A DNA stretch of 64,000 nt. Source: Fulvia fulva. Taxonomy: Eukaryota; Ascomycota; Dothideomycetes; Mycosphaerellales; Mycosphaerellaceae. The stretch covers positions 4,278,001-4,342,000 of the forward strand of contig NC_063012.1 in NCBI RefSeq assembly GCF_020509005.1, written 5' to 3'. Shown piece after piece: positions 45,850-56,338 of this stretch. Made by a program: the position numbers and the translations under genes. The notes beneath the pieces were generated by a model, which searched no databases, was not told where the DNA came from, and saw nothing but the letters and a program-made list of their open reading frames with translations. The first letter of the stretch is position 1, and every line of letters starts with the position of its first letter.

Positions 45850-46603
45850 GTTGATGGATGTGGTGTTGTTGGTGGTAGAGCTAGTTGGTGTTCGTTGATC
45901 TGGTTCCCGAAGACAGTGTGTGGTATATGCTGCAGTTGTTGATGTCGCTGGTGAGAGTTGCAAGTGGATACGAGGCCAGCAGGAAAGGTCTTACAGCGCC
46001 GTTATAAAGCAGGTGATATGACGAGCCCGTCTCCAAGCGCCACAGCGTGCTACGTCACTACCCGGTCGGATCATCTGCGCGCACCTTGGCAGCAGCAGCT
46101 CGCTCAGGCCAACAAGCACAGATGCGTCTGGCTAGGCGAACGCAAACAATCTAGTTGGCTGGCTGAGCACTGAGCCACGCCCTCGGAGGTTCGTTTAGAC
46201 AAGCCATACACTGAGACGCTTGGCATCCAGCTTGCTCTCGCCATACCATGACGGACGCCGTGAGGCTTGGAGCGCGACACACAATGCCGCCTGCGGTGAA
46301 GGATACTTGCAGCCTGGCATGTCTCAGCGTCAGCACCGCTCGAGACTGCTGACTTTCCCTGCCACTTCTTCCGCCGAAGTCACTAGCATCATTACGCGCC
46401 AATGATGTCGAGTCGCTGATCTATCTTGTTCCGCAAGGTCACGGTCCATCCTTCCGAACACGCAATCAAAGCTTGAGCCTTGATACCGGCGCATGCTTTC
46501 ACCCTTTGGTGGCGCGTGGTGCCCTCAGCCACAAGAGCTACGAGGGATATGCATCGAGGACCTGTTGATCTGTGGCGGACCTTGACAATCCTTGGACCTT
46601 ATG
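45850..46603. promoter_or_regulatory. PMP3 upstream region
   Basis: A TATA-like ttataaag (about 45999-46006 on +, TTTATAA on the coding strand) lies about 150 bp upstream of the PMP3 ATG and is followed by a CT/AC-rich leader. Nothing else is recognised; plus frames at 45958-46405 lack a domain. Confidence 0.35.
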
Positions 46604-47640
46604 TCATGCTGGAAGCCTTTTGGAGTCCGCGGATCGACTGACTGCCTCCATCGCAGAAGAAAACAAGGTGCCGTCCAAGAGGGATTCAAGCATCATACTG
46701 GGCGCTGTCACTGCGACAACAACTATGGGTCTTCCATGACCAGTCCGAGCAACTGCTCTACAGCAATGGCGTTGCGCTATTGCAGTCAACGAGGCCACTT
46801 TGGCAAAGAATGGCACGACCATGGAGCTTGACAGGCGAAGTTGGCGCTTGCGAAGGCTTCTCGAGGTCATCCCAGATGCCCACGAAAGTTCCATGCAAGA
46901 AAGACTTCACAAGCTGCTGTTTCGGCCTTGGTCTGCATGATCGAGCATGTCAGCTCGTGCTCGACAAAACGAGCCAGCAACAAATCAAAGGACTGAGCAT
47001 CCTGGCCGTTGTGCTTGACAAACATACCACATGGTATTAGGGCCTTGCTATGACCCTTCCAGATGAATGTATCCACACTTTAGACTAATGATCGTTCTAT
47101 ACCTGGAACCACCAAAACTCATCTGCGTCGACCGAGATCCAGTGACCAGGCAGTTCAACACTTGCGTTAGTCGCTAAGCGCAACGACATTGCAGACATTC
47201 TCAACGAACCGCGTCCAGTATCAGTGAAAGACTTCACAGAACTCATCCAATTGACCGAAGAAGCCGACAGTCTAATCATGAATCGACCCGAAGAAGTTGC
47301 CGACGACCTTGATACAGTTGACGGAAACGAAAAGGACAAGTTTGTCGCCAGTCTGTTCATCGCGATCAAACGGCTCATGATGGCGTTGTCCAAAGTACAA
47401 GAGGCAGTCTATTTGGCCGCTGAGACAGGTGCCAAGCTTCTGGTCGATCAATGCATGATAGTCGACCATAATGACAAAGAGAATGCCCCTCGTACGGAAA
47501 TGCAATTCGTCGAGTTCGAAGACCTCGACGAAAAGCTGAAGCAGTGTGCTCAAGCCATTCGCGCGTACAACCAGCTGATGTCGTTCGACCACATGAAGGA
47601 GGATGAGGCGGGGAGGGAGAGAAAGAAAGGAGAAGGCAGA
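46604..47640 (+). CDS. Hypothetical protein, exon structure unresolved
   Basis: I do not recognise a family. The clearest segment (about 47185-47630) reads VAKRNDIADILNEPRPV... through KDFTELIQLTEEADSLIMN to FDHMKEDEAG. It is charged and helical, with no stops, and looks coding. Its upstream boundary matches a possible acceptor (gcgttag at about 47172). Two segments upstream in other frames also look protein-like: one near 46616-46735 (LLESADRLTASIAEEN) and one near 46765-46940 (AIAVNEATLAKNGTTMELDR). No good ATG or donor set joins them. It may be a multi-exon gene or a decaying one. Its right end runs toward the convergent glutaminase gene. Confidence 0.35.
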
Positions 47641-47763
47641 GGAGTGAGAACATGCTGTCTAAGTGTTATGCAGAACATCTCTTGCATGATGCTCCATCGT
47701 AGCAATGCTGCGAGCATACCGAGCTTCATTTCCGCCCCGTCTCCAATGCCACGTCTTTCCGTC

Positions 47764-50388
47764 TCACGAATCACAATGGCCGAGCTGGGCAAGATCCATG
47801 TATTTCGCTCTCGGGAACGTCCTGGAAGAACCATTCGCAGCGGCCTCCTCGATCTTCCTCTTCATCACCATCGCTAGCAGACTGTAGTGGCCTCCAACGA
47901 CAGGTCGGGCCTTGAATTCAATGAAAGCTGGTGATTCTGGGTGGCCACCAGTGCCAGTTGTCTACACATGTACTACTAGTCAGTGTTGTCCGTGATACTT
48001 CCTCACTTCAACCTCACATACCTCATACAGATCCGACATCGGCAATCCAGTCGACGTCGTATTGATCCAGTGTGCCATAGCATTCACAAATATGGCCCTG
48101 GTCTTCGCGTCACACGTAGCAGCCGTCCACATCTCCCAATCACTCTTCGTGTAGCCATGTCTGTTGTCCAAAGGTACTCCAAACTCCTGAGATACCTCAT
48201 GATACCACTTGCACTGCATCGCAGAGACATTCTTCGGCACAATATCCGGGCCTAGGAGTAAGTCCGGAAAGGTATTGTACAGTAGACCCCACGAGGAGCG
48301 GAGCTGGTATGTCAAAGATGTATGCTCGGTACCTGGCTCAATCGCAAGCATCTCCCACCTGGGAGGTACAGTGTGTTAGCATAAGTGTCTCGAATAAAGG
48401 GCGGCAGAAGTCATGAGCGCGGAAATGTCTCAGGCGTCTCATCAAGGCTTCTGCATCTGACCTTACTCACTTTGTGATGTACTCCCTCGGGATAGAGCCA
48501 TAATCGGCCAGCCATTCAGTCTTGTTGAGAACCTTGCTGATGACATTCATAGCTTCCAGTGCGACGATCCCTTTGATGGCGAGGTTGGTCTGATTATGTA
48601 GCGTGCCAGCAAAGTCATCGGTACTTAGCTGACTTTCCGGGATGAGGGTGTACTTGACAAGATATTCAGCCCATTGCTTCCAGATGTCGTAGAGATACAA
48701 GCCATGCGCCACCGCTGCGCTTTGATCGCTGAACTGAGCATATGCCAGGGACATGATTAACATATTTGCTGATTCCTCTACTGGCATAGGTTCGTCGTCG
48801 CCAGCAACATGACCGGTCGCGTTGGGGAAGCGTGCGCCGAGATCGTGAATGCTCCAAGGATTGGGATAGAAACCGCTGTATTGAAAGGCGTACAGTGGTG
48901 TGAGGAGAGATGAGAGAAGATCCGAGTTGGCGTACAGGAAGAAGGGCATGGCAGGGAAGATGACATCGACTGTGTTCATGTTGCCGTTAGAAGAAATCTC
49001 CTTTTGCCACTAAAAGCGAGGGTTAGAACTTGTATCGCAATGACCCGGACGTCAGGGGTTATACTCGGGACTTAACTTACCATCCATGGTTTCGTATGAT
49101 CGGTTGCAAACGTCCTAGCAGAGTCGGGTGGCTTGGTCAAGACATATGCGCCCATCACTTGTCGAGCTGAGAGCGCGACAATTGAGTAGTAGTTCTGTGC
49201 TTCAATGGTAAGCTCTGTTGGCAACGTGCTGTCCGATTGTGTGTCCTTTGTGAGTGAGAGACCGGTGTCGTTACCACTAATGGTATAGTACTCTCGAACG
49301 TCGCTACGTAGCTGAACTTCAAACGCTGCGCCCATTGCTGCTACCCGATAGAAATCGCGGTAATGGTCTTCAACCATGCTGTGTGAGTCGTAGTAGACCC
49401 CGTTGCATTATTTTCACCATGGCTCTAGGAACGCAAGTCCGCTAGCGGTCAAGTACTGGATCGCCGGTTGCTGAGATAAACCGATGGAGTAAAGGGCACT
49501 TCCGTTGGTGGCGTTAGGAAATGTATGGGTGAATGCAAATACAAGATCCGGATTCGCGATCTCGGCTGACTTCTGGTTTGACATGGGTACGGCCAGAAAC
49601 CGGGCTCTCACATCGGCGCTTCTGCCTTGCAGAGAACTGAAGCTCGAAGCGTCATAAGGACTTGATGCGTATGTGAGGTTTCCCCATGCTGGACGATCGT
49701 CAACCTCCGCAAATGTGGTCTCTTCGGTCAGTCGGATCACCCAGACTGAGACGGGATCAGGAGGATCATGAGTTTCGTTACATCCAGAGCAGGCATCGTA
49801 AGGCGCACCTTGTACCGGCGCCTGACCGGTAGGGTCGAACCACGACGCACCCTGAACATCTGAATAGAGCTTCACATCATGGGCCTCGCCATCTCGAGCA
49901 AAGAAAGTCGTCAACATATAGCTGACCGGAATACTCGTGCGACATGTGTCTTGGGGTAGCACTGGCGAGAAGAAGCTCGCAATGACCTCTAGAGGTCCCG
50001 CCGTGAAGGTAAAATTGCTCCATTGGCTGTCGTATTGAACGTGAGTCTGAGTCGCTGGAGTGGTGTGTCCTCGTTCCGGCAGTTCTTGAGCTCCAGCCTC
50101 GAGATATTCGTATGCCACACCATCAACCATGATGAATCCTTCCCAACCAAGTTCGGCTCCGTTGAAAAAGGTAGGGTTTTTGCTGTTTAAGGTCGCACCC
50201 TCTGCGGTGGTTGACCAGGCGCTGAGATACGGGGATCTGACCGCAAGTGGGATCGCTGGAGGTCGTACAGGACCGTAAATTGTGTTGGAGTTCGGTGCGG
50301 CGGATACCAGAGGACTTGGCCCTATAGTTGCAATGCATGCAAGAAGATATGCCTGCCATGCTTTCGATGGAGCCATGGGGAGTGTCAT
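47764..50388 (-). CDS. Secreted glutaminase, GtaA family
   Basis: Spliced CDS complement(join(47764..47961,48022..48358,48471..49009,49081..49378,49418..50388)), 780 aa. Fungal GtaA glutaminases hydrolyse glutamine extracellularly. A signal peptide (MTLPMAPSKAWQAYLLACIATIG...VSAAPN) comes first, then the N-terminal DUF5127-type sandwich (AWSTTAEGATLNSKNPTFFNG) and many N-x-S/T sites. The C-terminal DUF4965/DUF1793 region has KEISSNGNMNTVDVIFPAMP, GFYPNPWSIHDLGARFPNATGH, TNLAIKGIVALEAM and GGHPESPAF. Introns 2-4 (71, 112, 60 nt) are clean. Intron 1 is doubtful: only 39 nt (49379-49417), removing two in-frame stops. The upstream frame extends to 50508, but the signal peptide favours 50388. Confidence 0.88.
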
Positions 50389-51378
50389 CTTGTATGAATA
50401 GAGCGACACTGTCGAGAAACGTGCTTCTGTCAGATTGGCAGATAATGTATACTTCTTACCTGCAAGACCACAACTCGAGATCTGGAAACTGTCATCGCCA
50501 CACAGCATGAGACTTGGAGAAGTAACACCCGGCAGGTCACTCTTGTCACTCCACTCTAGCCAGATCTGTCGACAGCAGCAAGTAGCAAGTGCACTCTCGA
50601 AAGCAGCAGAGTATGCATATGCTTTCGAAGTGCCAGGTTGTGCCGCGATGCTGACAGACGTCCTTGATCAAGGTACATGTAGCCATTTCGGAGGCTTCTT
50701 TCCTCACAGTGCTCCACGCACCCGTGATCCTGCTCGCAGCATGGTGGTGACACTTCTGCAGGCGCAAGCGAAGGCCAGAGAGTGCCGTTGAGGCCTGTCC
50801 ATCTTCACACAAATAGTCACCGGCGCAGGCACAGCGGCAGTCGATAGGTGTTACCAAGGTCGAAACTGTACACAACATGCCTTGATGTTTCGATTGTGCT
50901 GTCCACCAAGGGACTACATGTATTTCCGAGCTTCGGCCGCAGCAACGCGCGATTATCGTGTTCTGGGCGATGAGCAGGTGCAGCCTTCTTCGCTTCATGG
51001 CCGTGTCCTGAGAGAGCAGCGGTGAGTCGATGCTACTGGCGTGTCATCGAGCAGCGAGCTCCTTCAAGATCGCAGCCTGATGTCAGATGAGATGGATGCC
51101 GTGAAAGAGCCCCGGAGCTGGCAGAACTACATGTACATAAGAGTGGCTGGCTGGCATGTCATCTTCTTTCACATCCATGCCGTCGTTGCCTCGGTTGACA
51201 CGCCGTCATCCCGGCACAAGCATCATGCGCCAGCAAGGACAGACTTCTTTCACATGCCCGATCGTCTTCTAGGAACAGCAGTCCAGTATACCGCTTCCTG
51301 ATCACCCTGATGATACTCTAGCAACGGTCTTACCGACGAGCATTACAGAACGTCGCCAGGCGACGCACACAGCCCACC
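50389..51378. promoter_or_regulatory. Divergent region, glutaminase / PMP4
   Basis: 990 bp between two divergent starts. A possible 5' UTR intron for glutaminase exists on the minus strand (GTAAGAAG at about 50460 to an acag near 50408). No gene seen. Confidence 0.4.
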
Positions 51379-52241
51379 ATGGCCGACTCGCTGAAGCAAC
51401 TACAGGTATGGACCTTACTACGTGCTGGATACGACGATACTAACATGGTACTGCAGGCCACCTTCGAACGCATAATCCTCGATCCCAAGTACAAACAGCC
51501 ACTCGTCCTCCTCAAAGCCATTCGCAATGGCGCAGTGTACGGCACCAAAGTCCGCTTTCCTCACGCCCTCGTCATGATCTTCCTCTTCCGATCCGGCACA
51601 GTCCAGGAGAAGATCAAGTTGGTCTACAAAGCCACGCGGCAACATGCGCGAAATCTGGCATTGTTCGCCTTTCTCTACAAGAGCTCGATGCTTATGCTGC
51701 GGAAAGCCTCCGGTGACAAGCAACACCACTCGCACACGTTCCTGGCTGGCTTGTTCGGCGGATACTGGGTCTTTGGACACGGGAAGAGAGCAACGAGCAG
51801 TGTTAACCAGCAGATCGTGATATACGTCTTTGCGCGCGTGGTGCTGGCACTCGCGAAACTCGCCGTGCAACCGCCTGGTGACAATGCGCTGGTGGGCTCA
51901 CATTACGGCGGACACGGCGGCGCGGGGTTCCTCGGCCTGAACGCTGAGCATACGAAAGCCGTGCAGAGATATGCCTGGCCAGTGTTTGCCAGTGTTAGCT
52001 GGGCGAGTGTGATGTGGCTTTTCGAGGGCTATCCGGATACGCTGCAGAACAGCTTACGCAGCAGCATGACATACATGTACGTTGAAACTTTTTCCTTTTT
52101 ATTGTATTTGCAAGAGGAAGAGGAAGAAGAACCCCCACCATACACTACTGACACAGGGCTGACGAGAACTTCCCCATTTGTAGATATGCCAATGCAGAAA
52201 AATGGGATTCGTCGCGGAACTTCTTGTTGCACAACAAATGA
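51379..52241 (+). CDS. Peroxisomal membrane protein PMP4 (PXMP4), isoform A
   Basis: CDS join(51379..51405,51457..52076,52184..52241), 228 aa. It belongs to the Tim17/PMP24 membrane family of peroxisomes; its molecular role is not settled. The conserved core is ERIILDPKYKQPLVLLKAIRNG, GTKVRFPHALVMIFLFR, then HTFLAGLFGGYWVFG and several hydrophobic segments. The last exon gives YANAEKWDSSRNFLLHNK, the usual family C-terminus. Intron 1 (51 nt, GTATGG...ATACTAAC...ctgcag) has no stop and is a multiple of three, so retention would add 17 residues. Intron 2 is 107 nt. A second, homologous last exon lies downstream (separate entry). Confidence 0.88.
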
Positions 52242-52413
52242 TGGCCTTTTTCACTTTGCATTTGCGATATCGCCTTGCATAGCGTGCGGCGTTGCTTTGT
52301 CGGCGATCTTGGTTATGGACTGTACAAGAGGTGTACATATGATTGGGCACAGACCGCCAACGAATGCATATTTACGAACGTCGAACTACCACTGATCTGT
52401 TCTTTCTCCTTAG

Positions 52414-52504
52414 CTTCGCCAACTCCGAGCATTGGAGCAGCCTTGATACCTTCTTCTGGCAGTACGCGCAGCCAGCTTTACCGAACATGCCGGGACAGCC
52501 ATAG
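52414..52504 (+). CDS. Alternative last exon of PMP4 (isoform B)
   Basis: The acceptor is ctccttag/C. The exon fits the phase-2 donor at 52076 exactly as exon 3a does. It encodes FANSEHWSSLDTFFWQYAQ and a short Pro-rich end, 29 codons before TAG, giving a 239-aa protein. It aligns with exon 3a: Y/F-A-N-A/S-E-K/H-W-D/S-S. The two last exons are therefore duplicated, mutually exclusive alternatives. Use of 3b would need a 337-nt intron and skipping of 3a. Confidence 0.65.
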
Positions 52505-53625
52505 ATGTAGGCATGAGGGTCCGAGCATAGAAACGATAGATGTGATGGCGTTGGAACGGTAGAGTATGGCTGAGCTTAGAAAGCTCCCAAGTGCGGACGG
52601 GAGAAGACTCCTTTGTAGACTGGCGCTGCGTGAGATTGGCGGAAGACGGCGTTATTGCATTGCGTTGTGATAAATTGTCAGATAGCCGGAGGTCGAATGA
52701 CACAATCCCAGCTTCTTTTGGATCGCTGCTTCATTGTCGTCAGTCGTTTAAAAGCCGGTTGCTACAAGCTGCTGTGGATGTGTCAGTGGTCCGACTCCGC
52801 AACATAGCAACATAGCAACATCGCGCCAGCTCGGAATGCTTTTGCAAGGACGATGAGCTAAGCTCTGGCACTTGTATCTTGCAGGCGGGTGCAGGTGTTG
52901 AGCAACTCTGCGCCATCAAGATCAACATGCCTTCCACAAGGTCTCATGCTGGCGTGTGCGCAATTCGAGCTGGGAGAAGTCGCACGTCAATCTTCTTGCT
53001 CCCCGACATCGTCGCGATTCCACATCTGCTTCATTCCACATCTGCTTCCACCAGTTCTGCATCCTTCCAACCCCACGCTTCGACAGACGCAGCATGGACT
53101 ACTGTTCATCAAAATCAATACCGCCTTGTGATCCCTCATTGCTGGAACATTACACCGACAATGTTGTCGATACCTGAGGCACAAAGGCTCCACAAGCTTC
53201 GGCGTCAGAGCGGGAGGTGGCAGCTGCTACGGCCTGTTTCCAGCACTAGACCCACTGCCAGCCTCATGTGCGAATGGCAGCTTGTGCTGTCGAGTCTCGG
53301 TAAGGCCACGTTGGCCAGTGGTATGAGCAGCAAGTGGAATCAGGCTTTCGGCATGCCGAGCTGGGTACCATTTCCTTCGACAGCACTGGTCAAAATGTTT
53401 CTTCGTACAGCTTTTCAGACAGCTCTTGACAGCTTGTCAGCATCCACTGCCAGCGACGAGTCACACTCGCGAGCACAAAACTCCAGTTCCCTTCCCAAAA
53501 ATTCTTCCTTCCTTTCACCCACAGCCATCCTCACCACAACACAAGACCAGCCCACCTCAGCTCGCAATAAGTCCTCCCTCCTCTTCTCCTTTGACTGACA
53601 TATCACAGAGCATCATACACATTCA
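52505..53625. other. Intergenic; doubtful ORF; C/T-rich leader before the tRNA-like array
   Basis: A 239-codon frame (52879-53598) has no domain, biased Ser/Thr composition and a non-ATG start, so I do not call it. Bases 53470-53590 are C/T/A-rich, like a Pol II 5' UTR. The sequence just before the first tRNA-like unit (ctgac...cattcag) resembles an intron 3' end. Confidence 0.4.
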
Positions 53626-53755
53626 GGTGATGTCGTCCAATGGCAGGATCTCCAGTCGGGCCCCGAGCTGTCTTCAATCATTTGACATGCGGAGGGTGAC
53701 AACTCGTTACGTCAGTACCGCTGGGAGATGAGGTGTTCGATTCCCTCCATCGCCA
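53626..53755 (+). ncRNA. tRNA-like unit 1
   Basis: Acceptor stem GGTGATG/CATCGCC (one G-U) with discriminator A. D-stem GTCC/GGAT. The anticodon-position stem is CCAG/CTGG. T-arm GAGG-G/C-CCTC with loop TTCGATT has one unpaired T (53734) before the last stem pair. In place of the anticodon loop is an insert of about 75 nt with hairpins TGTC/GACA and TGAC/GTCA. The Pol III B box GTTCGATTC is intact, and TTTT follows at 53764-53767. Confidence 0.75.
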
Positions 53756-53798
53756 GTCGCCTCTTTTGAGGCCGTGTCTTTGACACACAACCCTTTTC

Positions 53799-53930
53799 GG
53801 TGATGTCGTCCCACGGCAGGATCCTCAGCGGGCCCCAAGCTGTCCCATTCTTTGACATGCGGAGGGTGGCAATTCTTTACGCCAGTACCATCAAGCTGAG
53901 AGACGAGGTGTTCGATTCCCTCCATCGCCA
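53799..53930 (+). ncRNA. tRNA-like unit 2
   Basis: Same architecture as unit 1. Acceptor GGTGATG/CATCGCC. The central stem has changed to CTCAGC/GCTGAG. Insert hairpins are TGTC/GACA and TGGC/GCCA, the latter a compensatory change from TGAC/GTCA in unit 1. The T-stem again has one bulged T. A T5 run follows near 53957-53961. Confidence 0.75.
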
Positions 53931-53962
53931 TTCGCCACTCTGTGGCAATCTTGCTCTTTTTC

Positions 53963-54093
53963 GGAGAGGTCGTCTAACGGTTAAGACGCATGAGGGGCTC
54001 TAGCTGTCTTCATTCTTTTGACATGCGATGGGTGGCAACCGCCCGCCGGTACCATAACTCATAAAATGTGGTGTTCGATTCCTACCTTCTTCA
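53963..54093 (+). ncRNA. tRNA-like unit 3
   Basis: Acceptor GGAGAGG/CTTCTTC (three G-U pairs), D-stem GTCT/AGAC, central stem ATGAG/CTCAT. The T-arm is GTGG-G/C-CTAC with one bulged T. The insert keeps AGCTGTC...TTTTGACATGCG and GGGTGGCAA, but its second hairpin is less regular. This is the most diverged unit, and no T4 run follows closely. Confidence 0.7.
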
Positions 54094-54134
54094 TCTGCCT
54101 TCATGGCAGTCGCTGCTTGCAGCACCAATTCTTC

Positions 54135-54270
54135 GGAGAGTTCGTCCAATGGCAGGATCCGTGAGGGGCCCAAAGCTGTCTCATTCTTTTGACATGCGGA
54201 GGGTGGCAACTCGTTCCGCCAGTACCATACCAAACTCACGAGATGGAGAGTTCGATTCCTCCCTTCTCTA
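54135..54270 (+). ncRNA. tRNA-like unit 4
   Basis: Acceptor GGAGAGT/CTTCTCT (innermost pair lost), D-stem GTCC/GGAT, central stem CGTGAG/CTCACG. The T-arm is GGAG-G/C-CTCC with one bulged A. Insert hairpins are TGTC/GACA and TGGC/GCCA. A T5 run follows near 54282. Confidence 0.72.
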
Positions 54271-55793
54271 CACTTGAATTTTTCATCAGGCCCGTCGGCT
54301 ACGTGCTGGCGACTGGAAAAGAAGGTCTCCGTTATGTTTCAAGCTACCAGTCTTCGGGTTGTTGTCTTCCGAGCCGGCTTTCGCAGGGGTGTCGTTGCCG
54401 TCAACTTTGCGCTCGTCGCCACTGGCGAAAGCATGGCAAGCGCGTCGAAGCGAGTATCGAAGTAATGAATGCTTGAGACTTCGTGAGTAGCGACAGCACC
54501 ATAGTCATTGACATTGCATCGCCAGTGTCAAAAAGCCTGCTGTCGCCCCGTTTCCCTTTCGGTGGTCGAGTGTCTCGTATGCCTCATGCTCATCCGCCGA
54601 TCGTGAGTGCTCGCTGAGTTATGCTGTCACGAGGATCTTTACGTGTAGACGACTAATAAGCAAGCCATGCTGTGCCGCAGTGTCATCTCGACGACAGGCA
54701 GTGATGGGGGAATGGCATGCGCGAAGTCCAAATTCCGTTGTTGTCTGCACACGCGTCAGGACATCTTCCGGTCCCGGGGAATGTGCAGCGAAGCAACGGC
54801 GACACCATCGTCGACATGGTCTACGAGGCAGCAAACAAAGCAATCATGCTCGCTAGAAGAGTAACAAGATGCACGCTGCCGGTCAAAGCCAGACCCCTGG
54901 CTACAGAAGAGGCAAGGTCTGGCATGCACAATCATGAATGCCTATTGAGGACCCATTTGACTATACCATTCGAGCGAGTACGATGGTGAAGCACTGACGA
55001 GTGCCAGTGACACATGACAGACAGCTCACCAGTTAACTCCGACAGACATGGCAGAGCCGATGGTCAAGGCTTTGTGTGCGACTCGAGCAATGTAGGCGCG
55101 GCCATTTTGGCTTGAGTCCACGGCCATCCGACGTTACGTGCCGCAGTGGCTTCGGTGGTCGTCGCGGTAATCTAGGCTGCCTGCAACCACGACCCAGTGA
55201 CAGAAGGTTGATTTTGTTGGACGTGACTCCGTAATATCCTTTGCTTGGCAGACGGCAAACTCTTCGTGGACAGATCAGTAACTCCGAGGGAAGGAGCACG
55301 TATACATACAATGTATTCCTGCCCTTTATGTATTCCACCGGTCCTTAACGTCCCACTTCTTGTCTTTGGCTGTGATTCGCAACACCTCCAGCACAGCGCA
55401 CGGGTGCTCTGCTGCTTCATGTTATGAGTGAGGTTGGTGATCGTCATGATATGATCTGCCTTGCATGCCCTTCAGCTGCTCGCGCGCGATCGCGGTGACT
55501 CAATTCTTCGATGCGAAGGATGCATCGCTGGAGCCTTCCGCATGGCCTCACTGCCACTCTTCCTCCATATGTCGCGCTCTGAGAGCGTAGCGGAGGTTCA
55601 CCAGCGCCGTCCGTGATTTGCCTCAGGAGCACGAAACTCACTCTGTCCACGCCAGTGTCGCAAGACGGTCATTTGGGCAGATTGGTAGTCATGTCATCGT
55701 GCTGTCTTTGTCCACCTCCTCGCTCACTGTCTTCGGGTGGCCTGACAGACTACTGTCATCTCCATCATCCTCGTGATCCTTCCCTACAGCTCT
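54271..55793. other. Intergenic, 1.5 kb, no gene seen
   Basis: This stretch runs from the last tRNA-like unit to the end of the uL30m gene. Only short frames without domains occur on either strand. Confidence 0.4.
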
Positions 55794-56069
55794 TCACAGT
55801 CCTGTCCTGACATCCTTCGCTCTTTTCTCGACATAAAAGCCGGGATCTGGCCTCCTCAATTCCTTCAACTCATCCTTGGACAAAGCTTGATCCACCTCCT
55901 GAACGTCGACCAACTCCTTGACTGCGAAGATCTGACCGGCGACTGAGGGCGAAACTGGGTGGTAGACAGTGGTGAGACGTTTCCTGAGGCCGAGTGCTTC
56001 GAGCACGCCCCATGTCTTCCGAGGGAGGCCAATGGCAGATCTCAGGAGTGTGATGCGGAAGTAGGCCAT
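55794..56069 (-). CDS. Mitochondrial ribosomal protein uL30m (MRPL33)
   Basis: Single exon, 91 aa, close to the 86 aa of yeast MRPL33. It is a component of the large mitoribosomal subunit. FRITLLRSAIGLPRKTWGVL and LGLRKRLTTVYHPVSPSVAGQI are the L30 ferredoxin-like fold signature, followed by the KELVDVQEV strand. The gene starts 269 bp from the divergent SEC6 gene, so they share a short promoter. That space is too small for separate upstream elements. Confidence 0.93.
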   Translation of the reverse strand: MAYFRITLLRSAIGLPRKTWGVLEALGLRKRLTTVYHPVSPSVAGQIFAVKELVDVQEVDQALSKDELKELRRPDPGFYVEKRAKDVRTGL

Positions 56070-56338
56070 TGCGGGAGTCGACCGGGAGTGTTGTTGGTTG
56101 TGTGTGCTCTTGATGAGTAGGCTAAGGTACGTTCTGTTTGCCTTGTGACGCGGTCAGAGCAGGATGATGCAGGTGTCGATGTTATGTGATCGGAAAGTCG
56201 CAGTGCTTAAAGTCGTCGATGTCCAGCTCCAGCTCCATGTCACCTCCGCCATCTCCGCGCCAGTAATCCCACCCACCTAACGACCTGCATGCGACAACAG
56301 CTCTCGGACCACAGCACAACTCCCGAGCATATTTCACC

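Noticed and set aside
52879..53598. 239-codon plus frame before the tRNA-like array
   Set aside because: Non-ATG start, low-complexity Ser/Thr composition, no domain or splice support.
53626..54270. Tandem units as class II tRNAs (long variable arm) or hammerhead-type ribozyme repeats
   Set aside because: No anticodon stem-loop precedes the insert, the stem that covaries encloses the insert, and no hammerhead core motifs are present.
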